From the NCBI GenBank assembly GCA_050697555.1, contig JBOHAD010000039.1:1-22140 (forward strand): a DNA stretch of 22,140 nucleotides, written 5' to 3'. The DNA comes from DASQWP01 sp050697555. Lineage in GTDB: Bacteria > Actinomycetota > Thermoleophilia > Gaiellales > Gaiellaceae. Within the stretch, counting starts at the first letter, position 1; each line of letters begins with the position of its first letter. A program made the translations under genes and the position numbers. A model generated the notes under the pieces. That model was not told where the DNA came from. It saw only the letters and a program-made list of their open reading frames with translations, and searched no databases. Shown here in pieces: positions 14,434-21,894 of this stretch.

Positions 14434-15031
14434 GGGTGCGCGTGTCCGCCTCGAGCTTGGCGAGGATGTGGCGGACGTGGCTCTTCACTGTCTCCTGGGA
14501 GATGAAGAGCCGCTGGGCCGCGTCGGCGTTCGACATGCCGTCGGCGAGCAGCTGGAGGATCTCGCGCTCGCGCTGCGTCAGCATCTCCTCGCGCTCGCGC
14601 GTGAGGAGGGCCGGCATGAGCGCCGGGTCGACGTAGCCCTCTCCGCTTGCCACCTTCTCGATCGCCCTGAGGAGCGTCTGGTGGGGGGCCTCCTTGAGGA
14701 TGTACCCCTTCGCGCCCGCTTCGAGGCCGCGGCCGAGCAGGCTCCGCTCGCCGTAGGCCGTGAAGATGAGCACGGCGGTCTGCGGCAGCCGCTCGCTCAG
14801 GATCTTCGTCGCCTCGAGGCCGTCCATCCCGGGCATGCGCACGTCCATGATCACGACGTTGGGCCGGCGGCGCTCGGCGACGGCGATCGCGCTCGCCCCG
14901 TCCGACGCCTCCCCGACGACGCGGATCTGCGGCGACCGCGAGAGGGAGAGGCGCAGGCCTTCGCGCACGACTTCGTGATCGTCGGCGATCAGGCAGGTGA
15001 TCTCGTTCGTAGCGACGGCAGCGGCTCCCAA
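14393..15031 (-). CDS. NarL/FixJ-family response regulator
   Basis: About 212 residues: a receiver domain and a LuxR-type helix-turn-helix. The receiver has the acidic pair ADDHEVVREGL (D17, D18), phospho-acceptor D63 in VVIMDVRMPGMDGLEA, T91 in LIFTAYGE and K113 in GYILKEA, all expected for phosphorylation. The output domain reads LTQREREILQLLADGMSNADAAQRLF, then ISQETVKSHVRHILAKL. No ATG or GTG lies before the receiver in this frame; TTG codons at 15055 and 15031 are candidates, and I chose 15031 because a TATCAT -10-like element just upstream would place transcription start there, giving a leaderless messenger. It is divergent from the NagA-like gene. Downstream come the kinase and the 65-residue protein. 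Confidence 0.9.
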   Translation of the reverse strand: MGAAAVATNEITCLIADDHEVVREGLRLSLSRSPQIRVVGEASDGASAIAVAERRRPNVVIMDVRMPGMDGLEATKILSERLPQTAVLIFTAYGERSLLGRGLEAGAKGYILKEAPHQTLLRAIEKVASGEGYVDPALMPALLTREREEMLTQREREILQLLADGMSNADAAQRLFISQETVKSHVRHILAKLEADTRTHAVAIALRDSIID

Positions 15032-15037
15032 GGCACG

Positions 15038-15045
15038 ATGATAAT
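15038..15045. promoter_or_regulatory. Overlapping divergent -10-like elements
   Basis: ATGATAAT contains GATAAT on the plus strand (15040-15045) and TATCAT on the minus strand (15043-15038), each close to a -10 hexamer. Starts would fall near 15051 (NagA-like gene) and 15031 (response regulator), at or very near the start codons. No convincing -35 boxes are seen. Confidence 0.35.
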
Positions 15046-15048
15046 CGG

Positions 15049-16017
15049 GTGACAAGCCGTCACACTTTAGAGGGACTTCTCGTCGACCCGATCGAGGGGG
15101 TCTCGCCGGGAAGGGTAACGTGGGAGGGCGCTGGCATCGTCTCGGTCGAGCGCCTCGAGGACGGCCCGGCCGAGCCGCTCGTCTTTCCCGGCTTCATCGA
15201 CCTCCAGATGTACGAGCCGGCCGCGGTCGCCGGCCAGGGCGTCACGGGCTACCTGCTCGCCGCTCGGAGCGTCCAGGAGGTTCCGGATCCGCTCTGCCTC
15301 GGGCTCCACCTCGAGGGGCCCTTCCTGAACCCCGAGGCCGCCGGCGCGATCCCGGTCGAGGAGCTGACCCCCGTCGATCTCACTGCGCTCGAGGAGTGGC
15401 TGGCGAGCGGGCTCGTCCGGCTCGTGACGCTCGCGCCGGAGCTTCCCCGCGGGCTGGCGGCGATTCACCTCGTCGCGGGCATGGGAGTTGTCGCTGCGAT
15501 CGGGCACACCCGCGCGAACGCGCTCACGACGCTCGCGGCGCTCAACGCGGGCGCCCGCTTCGCCACCCACCTCTGGAACGCCATGTCGCCCGTGCGCGCC
15601 CGCTCCACCGGCCCGGTCCCGACCCTGCTCCTCGACCGCCGCGCCGTCCTCGGCCTCATCGCGGACGGCCGCCACCTGCACCCCCGCACGGAAGAGCTGA
15701 CAGTTCGGGTCGCCGGGCCGGAGCGGATCGCGCTCACGAGCGACCTGGTCGCCGCGCCCGGGCACCGTTCCGACGGCTCGCTCCTCGGCGGCGACCGCTG
15801 CGGAGCCGCGCTCGTCGCCCGCATGGCCCGCTTCGGCCTCGCCGAGGCGGCCGCGATGGCGAGCCTTGTTCCGGCGCGGCTCCTCGGCCTCCGAGACCGC
15901 GGACGGATCGCGTCCGGCTACCGCTCCGACCTCGCGGTGCTCGGCGCCCGCTTCGCGCCGCTCCGGACGATCGTCGGAGGCAACATCGTTTGGTCTGTCG
16001 GCTATCCTGATTCGTAA
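15049..16017 (+). CDS. Shortened N-acetylglucosamine-6-phosphate deacetylase-like (NagA family) amidohydrolase
   Basis: A 322-residue amidohydrolase of the NagA family, which removes acetate from GlcNAc-6-phosphate in amino-sugar recycling. Family points are HLEGPF with metal ligand E89, GHT (H153), THLWNAM (H174), LIADGRHLHP (206-211) and catalytic D232 in TSDLVAAPG. The first motif PGFIDLQMYEP lacks the HxH of two-metal enzymes and resembles the Q-L-N of the single-metal E. coli enzyme. The usual length is about 380-400 residues, so roughly 60 residues are missing, mostly in the N-terminal part. No sugar transporter or nagB lies adjacent. GTG 15049 is the only plausible start. Deacetylase activity is likely but the substrate may differ. 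Confidence 0.8.
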   Translation: MTSRHTLEGLLVDPIEGVSPGRVTWEGAGIVSVERLEDGPAEPLVFPGFIDLQMYEPAAVAGQGVTGYLLAARSVQEVPDPLCLGLHLEGPFLNPEAAGAIPVEELTPVDLTALEEWLASGLVRLVTLAPELPRGLAAIHLVAGMGVVAAIGHTRANALTTLAALNAGARFATHLWNAMSPVRARSTGPVPTLLLDRRAVLGLIADGRHLHPRTEELTVRVAGPERIALTSDLVAAPGHRSDGSLLGGDRCGAALVARMARFGLAEAAAMASLVPARLLGLRDRGRIASGYRSDLAVLGARFAPLRTIVGGNIVWSVGYPDS

Positions 16018-16045
16018 GCTTGGACGAACCTCCGCCTAGTACCGG

Positions 16046-16064
16046 TGCCCCGGAGACCGGGGCA
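16046..16064 (+). promoter_or_regulatory. Hairpin sequestering the ribosome binding site of the first DUF21-CBS gene
   Basis: TGCCCCGG (16046-16053), AGA, CCGGGGCA (16057-16064) is a perfect 8-base GC-rich stem with a 3-base loop. It takes in the GGAG ribosome binding site (16052-16055) and the A of the ATG at 16064, so initiation should be inhibited when it folds. Confidence 0.6.
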
Positions 16065-17380
16065 TGACTCTCGCTCTCGGCCTGATCGCCTCGCTCGCCC
16101 TGGTGGCGGCGAACGGCTTCTTCGTCGCCACGGAGTTCGCGATCGCACGCATCCGCTCGACGCAGGTGAACGAGCTCGTGGAGCAGGGGCGCCCCGGCGC
16201 CGCCTCCCTCCGACATGCCGTCGACAACCTCGACGCGTACCTCGCCGCCTGCCAGCTCGGGATCACGATCTCGAGCATCGGGCTCGGCATCGTCGGCGAG
16301 CCCGTCTTCGAGGCGGCTCTCGAGCCGATCTTCGGGCCGCTCGGAAGCTACTCCTACGCCGTCTCCTTCGGCGTCGCCTTCGCCATCATCACGCTCCTCC
16401 ACGTCGTCCTCGGGGAGCTCGCGCCGAAGAGCCTGGCGATCGCCCGCAACGTGCGTACCGCGCTCGTCATCGCGCCGCCGATGCGGCTCTTCTACCTCAG
16501 CGCGAGGCCGTTCATCGACTTCTTCAACTTCCTCGGAAACCTCGTCCTGAAGCCGTTCGGCGTCCCGCCTGCCCGCGAGGTCGGTCATGCGCCGCACTCG
16601 GAGGACGAGCTCATGCTTCTCCTCGAGCAGAGCCTGGCCGAGGGCCTCATCGACCCGGAGGAGCGAGAGTACGCGGAGAACATCTTCGAGTTCGGCGAGC
16701 GCCGCGCGCGCCAGATCATGGTGCCCCGCCCCGAGATCGTCTACGTGACCACGGCCGACGGCCCTCGAGAGGCAGCCGAGCGGGCCCTCGAGTCCGGGCA
16801 CACGCGCCTGCCGCTCTGCGAGGCGGAGGGAGGGCTCGACGCCGTCATCGGGCTCGTGAACGCGAAGGACCTCCTCCGGGCCTTCCTCGACGGCGGCGAC
16901 GGCGATCTGCGAAGCCTGGAGCGGCCGATCAAGCTCGTCTCCGAGTCGATGCTCATCGACGAGCTGATGCGCGAGCTCCGCATGGAGCGCCAGCATGTCG
17001 CCCTGGTCGTCGACGAGCACGGAACGACGATCGGCCTCGTCACCCTCGAGGACGTCCTCGAGGAGATTGTCGGCGAGATCAGCGACGAGTACGACGTCGA
17101 TGCGGCCGAGCTTCTCTCGCACGAGAACGGCGTCCTCGTTGTCGACGGCTCCGCACCGATTCACCTCGTCGCCGAGGAGCTCGCCGTGGAGATCTCGGAT
17201 CCCGACGAGGCGACGATCGGAGGACATGTCGTCGAGCTGCTCGGCCGGGTGCCGGAGCCGGGCGAGGTGGTCGAGATCGACGGCCTGACGGCGCGGATAA
17301 GCGCCGTCGAGGACACGCGCATCGTCGAGCTCGTCTTCGACCTCGAGAGTCGGGCCGCCGAGGGCGGACCGGCCGAGTAG
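16064..17380 (+). CDS. CNNM/CorC-type membrane protein (DUF21, CBS pair, CorC_HlyC), first paralogue
   Basis: A 438-residue integral membrane protein of the hemolysin C/CorC family, associated with Mg2+ or Co2+ efflux. The N-terminal DUF21 domain has hydrophobic segments at about 3-25, 60-85 and 100-130, with the family motifs NGFFVATEFAIAR, LGITISSIGLGIVGEP and LGELAPKSLAI. A CBS pair follows at about 205-335 (QIMVPRPEIVYV; ALVVDEHGTTIGLVTLEDVLEEIVGEI), then the CorC_HlyC domain (about 350-430). The ATG at 16064 has GGAG eight bases upstream, but inside a hairpin. The paralogue starts 17 bases after the stop, so they form a two-gene operon, and may heterodimerise. Confidence 0.92.
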   Translation: MTLALGLIASLALVAANGFFVATEFAIARIRSTQVNELVEQGRPGAASLRHAVDNLDAYLAACQLGITISSIGLGIVGEPVFEAALEPIFGPLGSYSYAVSFGVAFAIITLLHVVLGELAPKSLAIARNVRTALVIAPPMRLFYLSARPFIDFFNFLGNLVLKPFGVPPAREVGHAPHSEDELMLLLEQSLAEGLIDPEEREYAENIFEFGERRARQIMVPRPEIVYVTTADGPREAAERALESGHTRLPLCEAEGGLDAVIGLVNAKDLLRAFLDGGDGDLRSLERPIKLVSESMLIDELMRELRMERQHVALVVDEHGTTIGLVTLEDVLEEIVGEISDEYDVDAAELLSHENGVLVVDGSAPIHLVAEELAVEISDPDEATIGGHVVELLGRVPEPGEVVEIDGLTARISAVEDTRIVELVFDLESRAAEGGPAE

Positions 17381-17397
17381 GCGCCGCCGGACTCGTC

Positions 17398-18705
17398 ATG
17401 TCGATCGCGATCGGATCCGTCGTCGTCCTCTTCATCGTCCTGGCGAACGCCTTCTTCGTCGCGGCCGAGTACTCGCTCGTGACGGCTCGCCGCTCGCGCC
17501 TGGGCGAGATGGCGAAGGCGGGGAACCGCCGGGCGAAGATCGCGCTCAAGATCATGGACAGCCCGGTGCGCTTCATCGGCACCGTGCAGCTCGGGATCAC
17601 GACCTTCTCGATCCTCCTCGGCGCCGTGGGCGAGCCAATCGTCGAGCAGTGGATCGACGAGCCTCTCCTCTCCCACGGCGTCGCCTTCTTGATCGCGTTC
17701 TCCGTGGTCACCTACCTGCACGTGACCCTCGGAGAGCTCGTGCCCAAGGCGATCGCGCTCACGAAGAACGAGTCGACGGCCCTCTGGGTGGCGCTTCCCG
17801 TCGAGGCGTTCTACCTCGCCACCTATCCGCTGGTCTGGTTCCTGCAGGAGTCGTCCAACGCCTTCACGCGCCTCTTCGGCATCAACCCGACGCCCGTCGG
17901 CATCGTCACGCACACGGAGGAGGAGATCCGGCACATCGTGGCGGCGGCCGAGGACACCGGCATCATCGAGGAGGCGGAGGAGGAGATGGTCTACAAGGTC
18001 TTCGACTTCGCGGACAAGGAGGTCCACGAGGTGATGGTCCCGCGGCCCGAGGTCGTCGCCCTCTCGATCGAGCTGCCCCCGCAGGAGGCGCTCGCGGCCA
18101 TGATCGACTCCCCGTACACCCGCTACCCCGTCTACCGGGGCTCGATCGACGACATCGTCGGCATCCTGCATGTGCGGGATCTCTTCTCGGCGCTCTACGA
18201 CCGCGGCATCGAGAACGTCGAGATAGAGCAGCTCGTGCGCGACGCGTATGTCGTCCCGGAGACGAAGGACCTCGCTGCCATGCTCGCCGAGTTCCGGCGC
18301 ACGAACCAGCACATGGCCCTCGTCGTCGACGAATATGGGTCCTTCGAGGGCATCGTCACGCTCGAGGACCTCATCGAGGAGATCGTCGGCGAGATCGAGG
18401 ACGAGTACGACCTCCCGGACGAGTCGGTGGAGCGCCTCGACAACGGGCACGTGCGTATCCACGGGACGTACCCGATCGACGACTTCAACGAGGAGTTCGC
18501 GCAGGAGCTCCCGCAGGAGGACTACCACACGGTCGCCGGCTTCGTCTTCGGGCAGCTCGGTCGCGCGGCGGAGCGCGGGGACGAGATCACGTTCGACGGG
18601 CTGCGCTTCGAGGTCGTCCAGGTGGAGGGCCCGCGCATAGAGCTCCTCGAGGTCGAGTTTCTCCCGCCCCAGCACGTCGAGGAGAACGACGTCGCCGGCG
18701 GCTGA
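17398..18705 (+). CDS. CNNM/CorC-type membrane protein (DUF21, CBS pair, CorC_HlyC), second paralogue
   Basis: A 435-residue paralogue of the preceding protein with the same architecture: DUF21 (ANAFFVAAEYSLVTARRSRL; LGITTFSILLGAVGEP; LGELVPKAIALTKNE), CBS pair (VHEVMVPRPEVVALS; MALVVDEYGSFEGIVTLEDLIEEIVGEI) and CorC_HlyC (HVRIHGTYPIDDFNEEF; TVAGFVFGQLG). It is closer to the common CorC/HlyC consensus than its partner is. The ATG at 17398 lies 17 bases after the upstream stop; the frame is open much further upstream (to 16045), but that is an out-of-frame shadow of the first paralogue. The likely role is metal ion export or sensing at the membrane with adenine nucleotide binding to the CBS domains, which is inferred from the family. 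Confidence 0.93.
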   Translation: MSIAIGSVVVLFIVLANAFFVAAEYSLVTARRSRLGEMAKAGNRRAKIALKIMDSPVRFIGTVQLGITTFSILLGAVGEPIVEQWIDEPLLSHGVAFLIAFSVVTYLHVTLGELVPKAIALTKNESTALWVALPVEAFYLATYPLVWFLQESSNAFTRLFGINPTPVGIVTHTEEEIRHIVAAAEDTGIIEEAEEEMVYKVFDFADKEVHEVMVPRPEVVALSIELPPQEALAAMIDSPYTRYPVYRGSIDDIVGILHVRDLFSALYDRGIENVEIEQLVRDAYVVPETKDLAAMLAEFRRTNQHMALVVDEYGSFEGIVTLEDLIEEIVGEIEDEYDLPDESVERLDNGHVRIHGTYPIDDFNEEFAQELPQEDYHTVAGFVFGQLGRAAERGDEITFDGLRFEVVQVEGPRIELLEVEFLPPQHVEENDVAGG

Positions 18706-18758
18706 TTCGGCGCTCTTTCGGCACGGCTGGGCGCGCTTCTCGGCGCTACGTTTGTGTC

Positions 18759-19061
18759 ATGGCAAGGCCACGGCGCAGCGGGTCGTCCCCGTCCGCACGG
18801 GGAGCTAAGGTACCTCGACGCGAGATGACCCCGCCGGGCTTCTTCAACGAGCAGCACTTCCGGGAGATCGAGTCCGTCATGCTCTACCTCGAGGACTCCC
18901 GGCGCCGCACCGAGCGAGCGATCATCGCCCTCAGAGCCGACGACGCCGAGCCGCACCTCGTCGAGGCGCTCGAGCGCACCATGGGCGAGCTCTCGCACGC
19001 GGCCAAGAAGCTCCGCCAGGGCACGTACTTCGCCGTCCCGGACGCGCAGCTGAGCCTCTAG
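18759..19061 (+). CDS. Small charged protein of unknown function
   Basis: A 100-residue protein. The first 25 residues are basic and Ser/Arg-rich (MARPRRSGSSPSARGAKVPR), followed by MTPPGFFNEQHFREIESVML and helical EDSRRRTERAIIALRADDAEPH, with a final GTYFAVPDAQLSL. It looks like a helical protein with a basic tail, possibly nucleic-acid binding, but I recognise no family. A second ATG at 18825 (MTPPGFFNEQHF) could be the true start and would remove the basic tail. It stands 53 bases after the CorC-like gene on the same strand and 13 bases before the decayed restriction gene. Confidence 0.65.
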   Translation: MARPRRSGSSPSARGAKVPRREMTPPGFFNEQHFREIESVMLYLEDSRRRTERAIIALRADDAEPHLVEALERTMGELSHAAKKLRQGTYFAVPDAQLSL

Positions 19062-19074
19062 CCTGGGCAGCCAC

Positions 19075-21773
19075 ATGGCGCTCTCCCACGGAGAGATCCA
19101 GCAGCGCTTGACGGAGCTGGCGCAGAAGTGGAGCACGTACGAGGGCTCCGAGAAGTCCGAGGCGCAGTCCTTCCTGACCGAGCTCCTCGCCTGCTACGGG
19201 ACGAAGCGCGACGACGTCGGAGCGCTCTTCGAGGTGAAGGTCCCCTCGGGCTTCGTCGACATGCTCTGGCCCGGCGTCTGCCTCGTGGAGATGAAGCATC
19301 CCAAAGAGGCGAAGAAGCTCCCCTCCCACAAGTCGCAGGCGTTTCGCTACTGGGAGGAAGCGGGCACCGACGAGCGCGCGCCCGCGAAGTACATCGTCCT
19401 CTGCGCCTTTCGCCGCTTCGATGTGTGGGAGCCGGGCTATCCCGACGCGCGCGCGTCCTTCAACCTGCTCGACCTTCCGTACAGGCTGGAGGCGCTCGGC
19501 TTCCTGGGCGGCCTCGAGACGCGCTTCTACGAGGACCGCGCGGAACTGACGCGGGAGGCGGTTCTCCGCGTCACCGAGGTCTAGCGCCGCCTCGAGGAGC
19601 GCGGCGAGGCCGATCCCGAGACGCGCCGGGATTTCATCCTCCAATCGGTCTGGTGCATGTTCGCGGAGGACTTCGGAATGATCCCCGGACACCGCTTCAC
19701 GGCCATCCTCGACGAGCTCCTGAGGTCGCCCCAGAGGTCGAGCGTGGACGACCTGGGCCAGCTCTTCCGCTACCTGGCCGAGCCGGAGCCCCGCCCGCCG
19801 GCGCACGGCATGTACGCAGAGGTTCCGTGGGCGAACGGCGGCCTGTTCGCCGCTTCGGCGCGCGTGGAGCTCGACCGAGAGGAGCTCGAGCTCCTCCGCG
19901 AGGCGACGCGCTACGACTGGAAGCTCGTGGAGCCCGCCATCTTCGGCAGCCTCCTCGAAGGAGCCCTCGGCCCCGAGCGGCAATGGGGCCTCGGCGCCCA
20001 CTACACGGCTGAGGCCGACATCCTCAAGGTCGTCGAGCCGACGGTCATCGAGCCGTGGCGCGAGCGGATCGCGGCCTGCGATACGCTCGCCGACGTCCAG
20101 GCCGCGCAGGCCGACCTCGCCGAGTATGTCGTCCTCGACCCGGCCTGCGGCTCGGGGAACTTCCTCTACGTCGCCTACCGGGGCCTGCGCCGGATCGAGA
20201 ATGAGCTCCGCGAGCTCGAGCGACAGCTCCGCCTGGAAGCCGGGCTGGGCGGCCAGAGCGCCGCTGTGCCGTTCCCGCTCGAGAACATGCGCGGGATCGA
20301 GATCGAGGGCTTCGGGGCGCAGCTCGCCCGCGTCACCCTCTCAATGGGACAGAAGCTCGCGGTGGAAGAGCTCGGTCTCGGCGAGGCGGTCCTGCCGCTC
20401 CCGGACCTCTCGGGCATCTGGCACGCGGACGCTCTCAGGGTTGAGTGGCCCCGGGCGGACGCGATCGTCGGCAACCCGCCGTACCACGGCTCGCAGCAGA
20501 TCCGGAGCGAGCTCGGCGACGAGTACGCGGAGTGGCTGAAGAAAGAGTTCGGCATCGGCCTCAAGGACTTCGCCGTCTACTGGTTCCGCAAGGCGCACGA
20601 GCGGCTGGAGCCCGGCGGGCGGGCGGGGCTCGTGGCGACGAACTCGGTCTCGCAGGGACGCGCGCGCGGGGCGAGCCTCCAGTGGATCGTCGAGACCGGG
20701 GGCGTGATCACGAACGCGATCTCGACCCAGGACTGGTCAGGCGCGGCGGCAGTCGATGTAAGCATCGTGAATTGGGTGAAGGATCCGGAGGATCTCACAC
20801 CGCCTGCTGTCCTAGATGGCCACGAGGTTGGGGCCATCACGCCATCGCTGCGACCGATCGATTCTGATGTTTCGGCTGCAGGACGGCTTCTGGAGAATCG
20901 AGGGCGCTCCTTCCAGGGGCCGCAGCCGGTTGGCCAAGGATTCATCCTCGGTGCGGGCGAAGCTGAAGCGCTCCTGGCTCGAACAGATGCTGACTATCGT
21001 GACGTGGTGCGGCCGTTTCTGGTCGGCGAGGACATCGCCGGGGATCCAGCACAAGCACCGTCTCGCTACATAATCGACTTCGGTCTGCGCCCACTCGAGG
21101 AGGCGATGGCGTATCCCGGGGCGGTCGAAATTGTCCGGGAGCGCGTAAAGCCGTTTCGCGACAAGAACAAGCGTCGCGTTCGACGCGAGAAATGGTGGCT
21201 CCTCGGGGAACTCACTCCAGCGCTGCGCCGGGCGCTGGCTCGACGTTCCCGATACATCGCGGGCACGGCCCCGGAAAGCGAGTTCTCTTCTGTTGGACCG
21301 ACACATGGACGTCGCCGAGCAATGCCATGAACGCGTTCGCCTTCGATGACGACTTCTCCATAGGGGTTCTGTCCTCGAAGATTCACGGCGAGTGGGCACG
21401 GGCCCAGTCGTCAACCCTGGAGGACCGGATCCGCTACACGCCAACGTCCGCGTTCGAGACCTTTCCCTGGCCGAGCCCGACGCCCGAGCAGCGGGAGGCG
21501 ATCGCCGAGGCCGCGCGCTCCATGATCGCCCGCCGTCAGGAGATCTGCCTCGAGCGGGAGATCGGCCTCACGACGCTCTACAACGAGGTCGACGACGGCG
21601 CCTACCAGGATCTCCGCAAGCTCCATGAGGTGCTCGACGAGGCCGTCGCGGCCGCCTACGGCTGGCCCAGGAGGGCCGCGCACGACCCGGCGGAGTCGAA
21701 CCGCCGGCTGCTCGAGCTCAACCGCCGGATCGCCGCCGGCGAGATCGAGTACGCGCCCTTCCGCACTAGTTGA
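19075..21773 (+). pseudogene. Decayed MmeI-like type IIG/IIL restriction endonuclease-methyltransferase
   Basis: The parts of one protein of about 900 residues, the usual MmeI length, lie in order. The nuclease domain has GFVDMLWPGVCLVEMKHP, with D62, E72 and K74 of the PD-(D/E)xK fold. The middle has CMFAEDFGMIPGH and FGSLLEGALGPE...GAHYT. The adenine methyltransferase has motif I DPACGSGNF at 20137 and motif IV NPPY at 20473-20484. The C-terminus has SKIHGEWARAQ and FETFPWPSPTPEQREAIAEAA. The reading frame is broken by a TAG at 19582-19584; the same frame resumes immediately, so this is a nonsense change (a Tyr codon TAC would fit relatives). A second break, equivalent to loss of one base near 21271-21275, moves the frame before GKRVLFCW. 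Intact, it would cut and modify one DNA strand at a specific site. Assembly error is possible for the frameshift, less so for the TAG. Confidence 0.88.
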
Positions 21774-21798
21774 AATCGATGCGGCAGCGGCCTAACGT
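21770..21798 (+). promoter_or_regulatory. Possible sigma-70 promoter for the ABC substrate-binding protein
   Basis: TTGAAA (21770-21775), 17 bases, TAACGT (21793-21798) gives five of six matches at -35 and three of six at -10, with ideal spacing. The leader would be about 90 bases. A short GTCT...AGAC inverted repeat (about 21852-21865) lies between it and the start and could be an operator. Confidence 0.4.
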
Positions 21799-21894
21799 TG
21801 CGGCTCGGTTCCAAAACGAAGGGGGCGTTCGTCCAAGTTCCCGTGGAGCTCGTCTTATCTGAGACGGGCCAACCCGGATGGAGGAGGAAGAGCC

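Noticed and set aside
16045..17397. Extension of the second CorC-like frame upstream to 16045
   Set aside because: It is out of frame with, and overlapped by, the first CorC-like gene, which has full domain evidence; the extension is Arg/Pro-rich shadow sequence.
17161..18675. 504-residue minus-strand frame rich in Glu/Asp/Arg
   Set aside because: Antisense to the CorC-like genes; such charged composition is the usual mirror of GC-rich coding DNA.
19075..21773. An intact two-gene defence system (separate nuclease and methyltransferase subunits)
   Set aside because: The same frame continues across the TAG with no start or ribosome binding site of quality at the second part, and there is a second break near 21273; a single decayed gene explains both.
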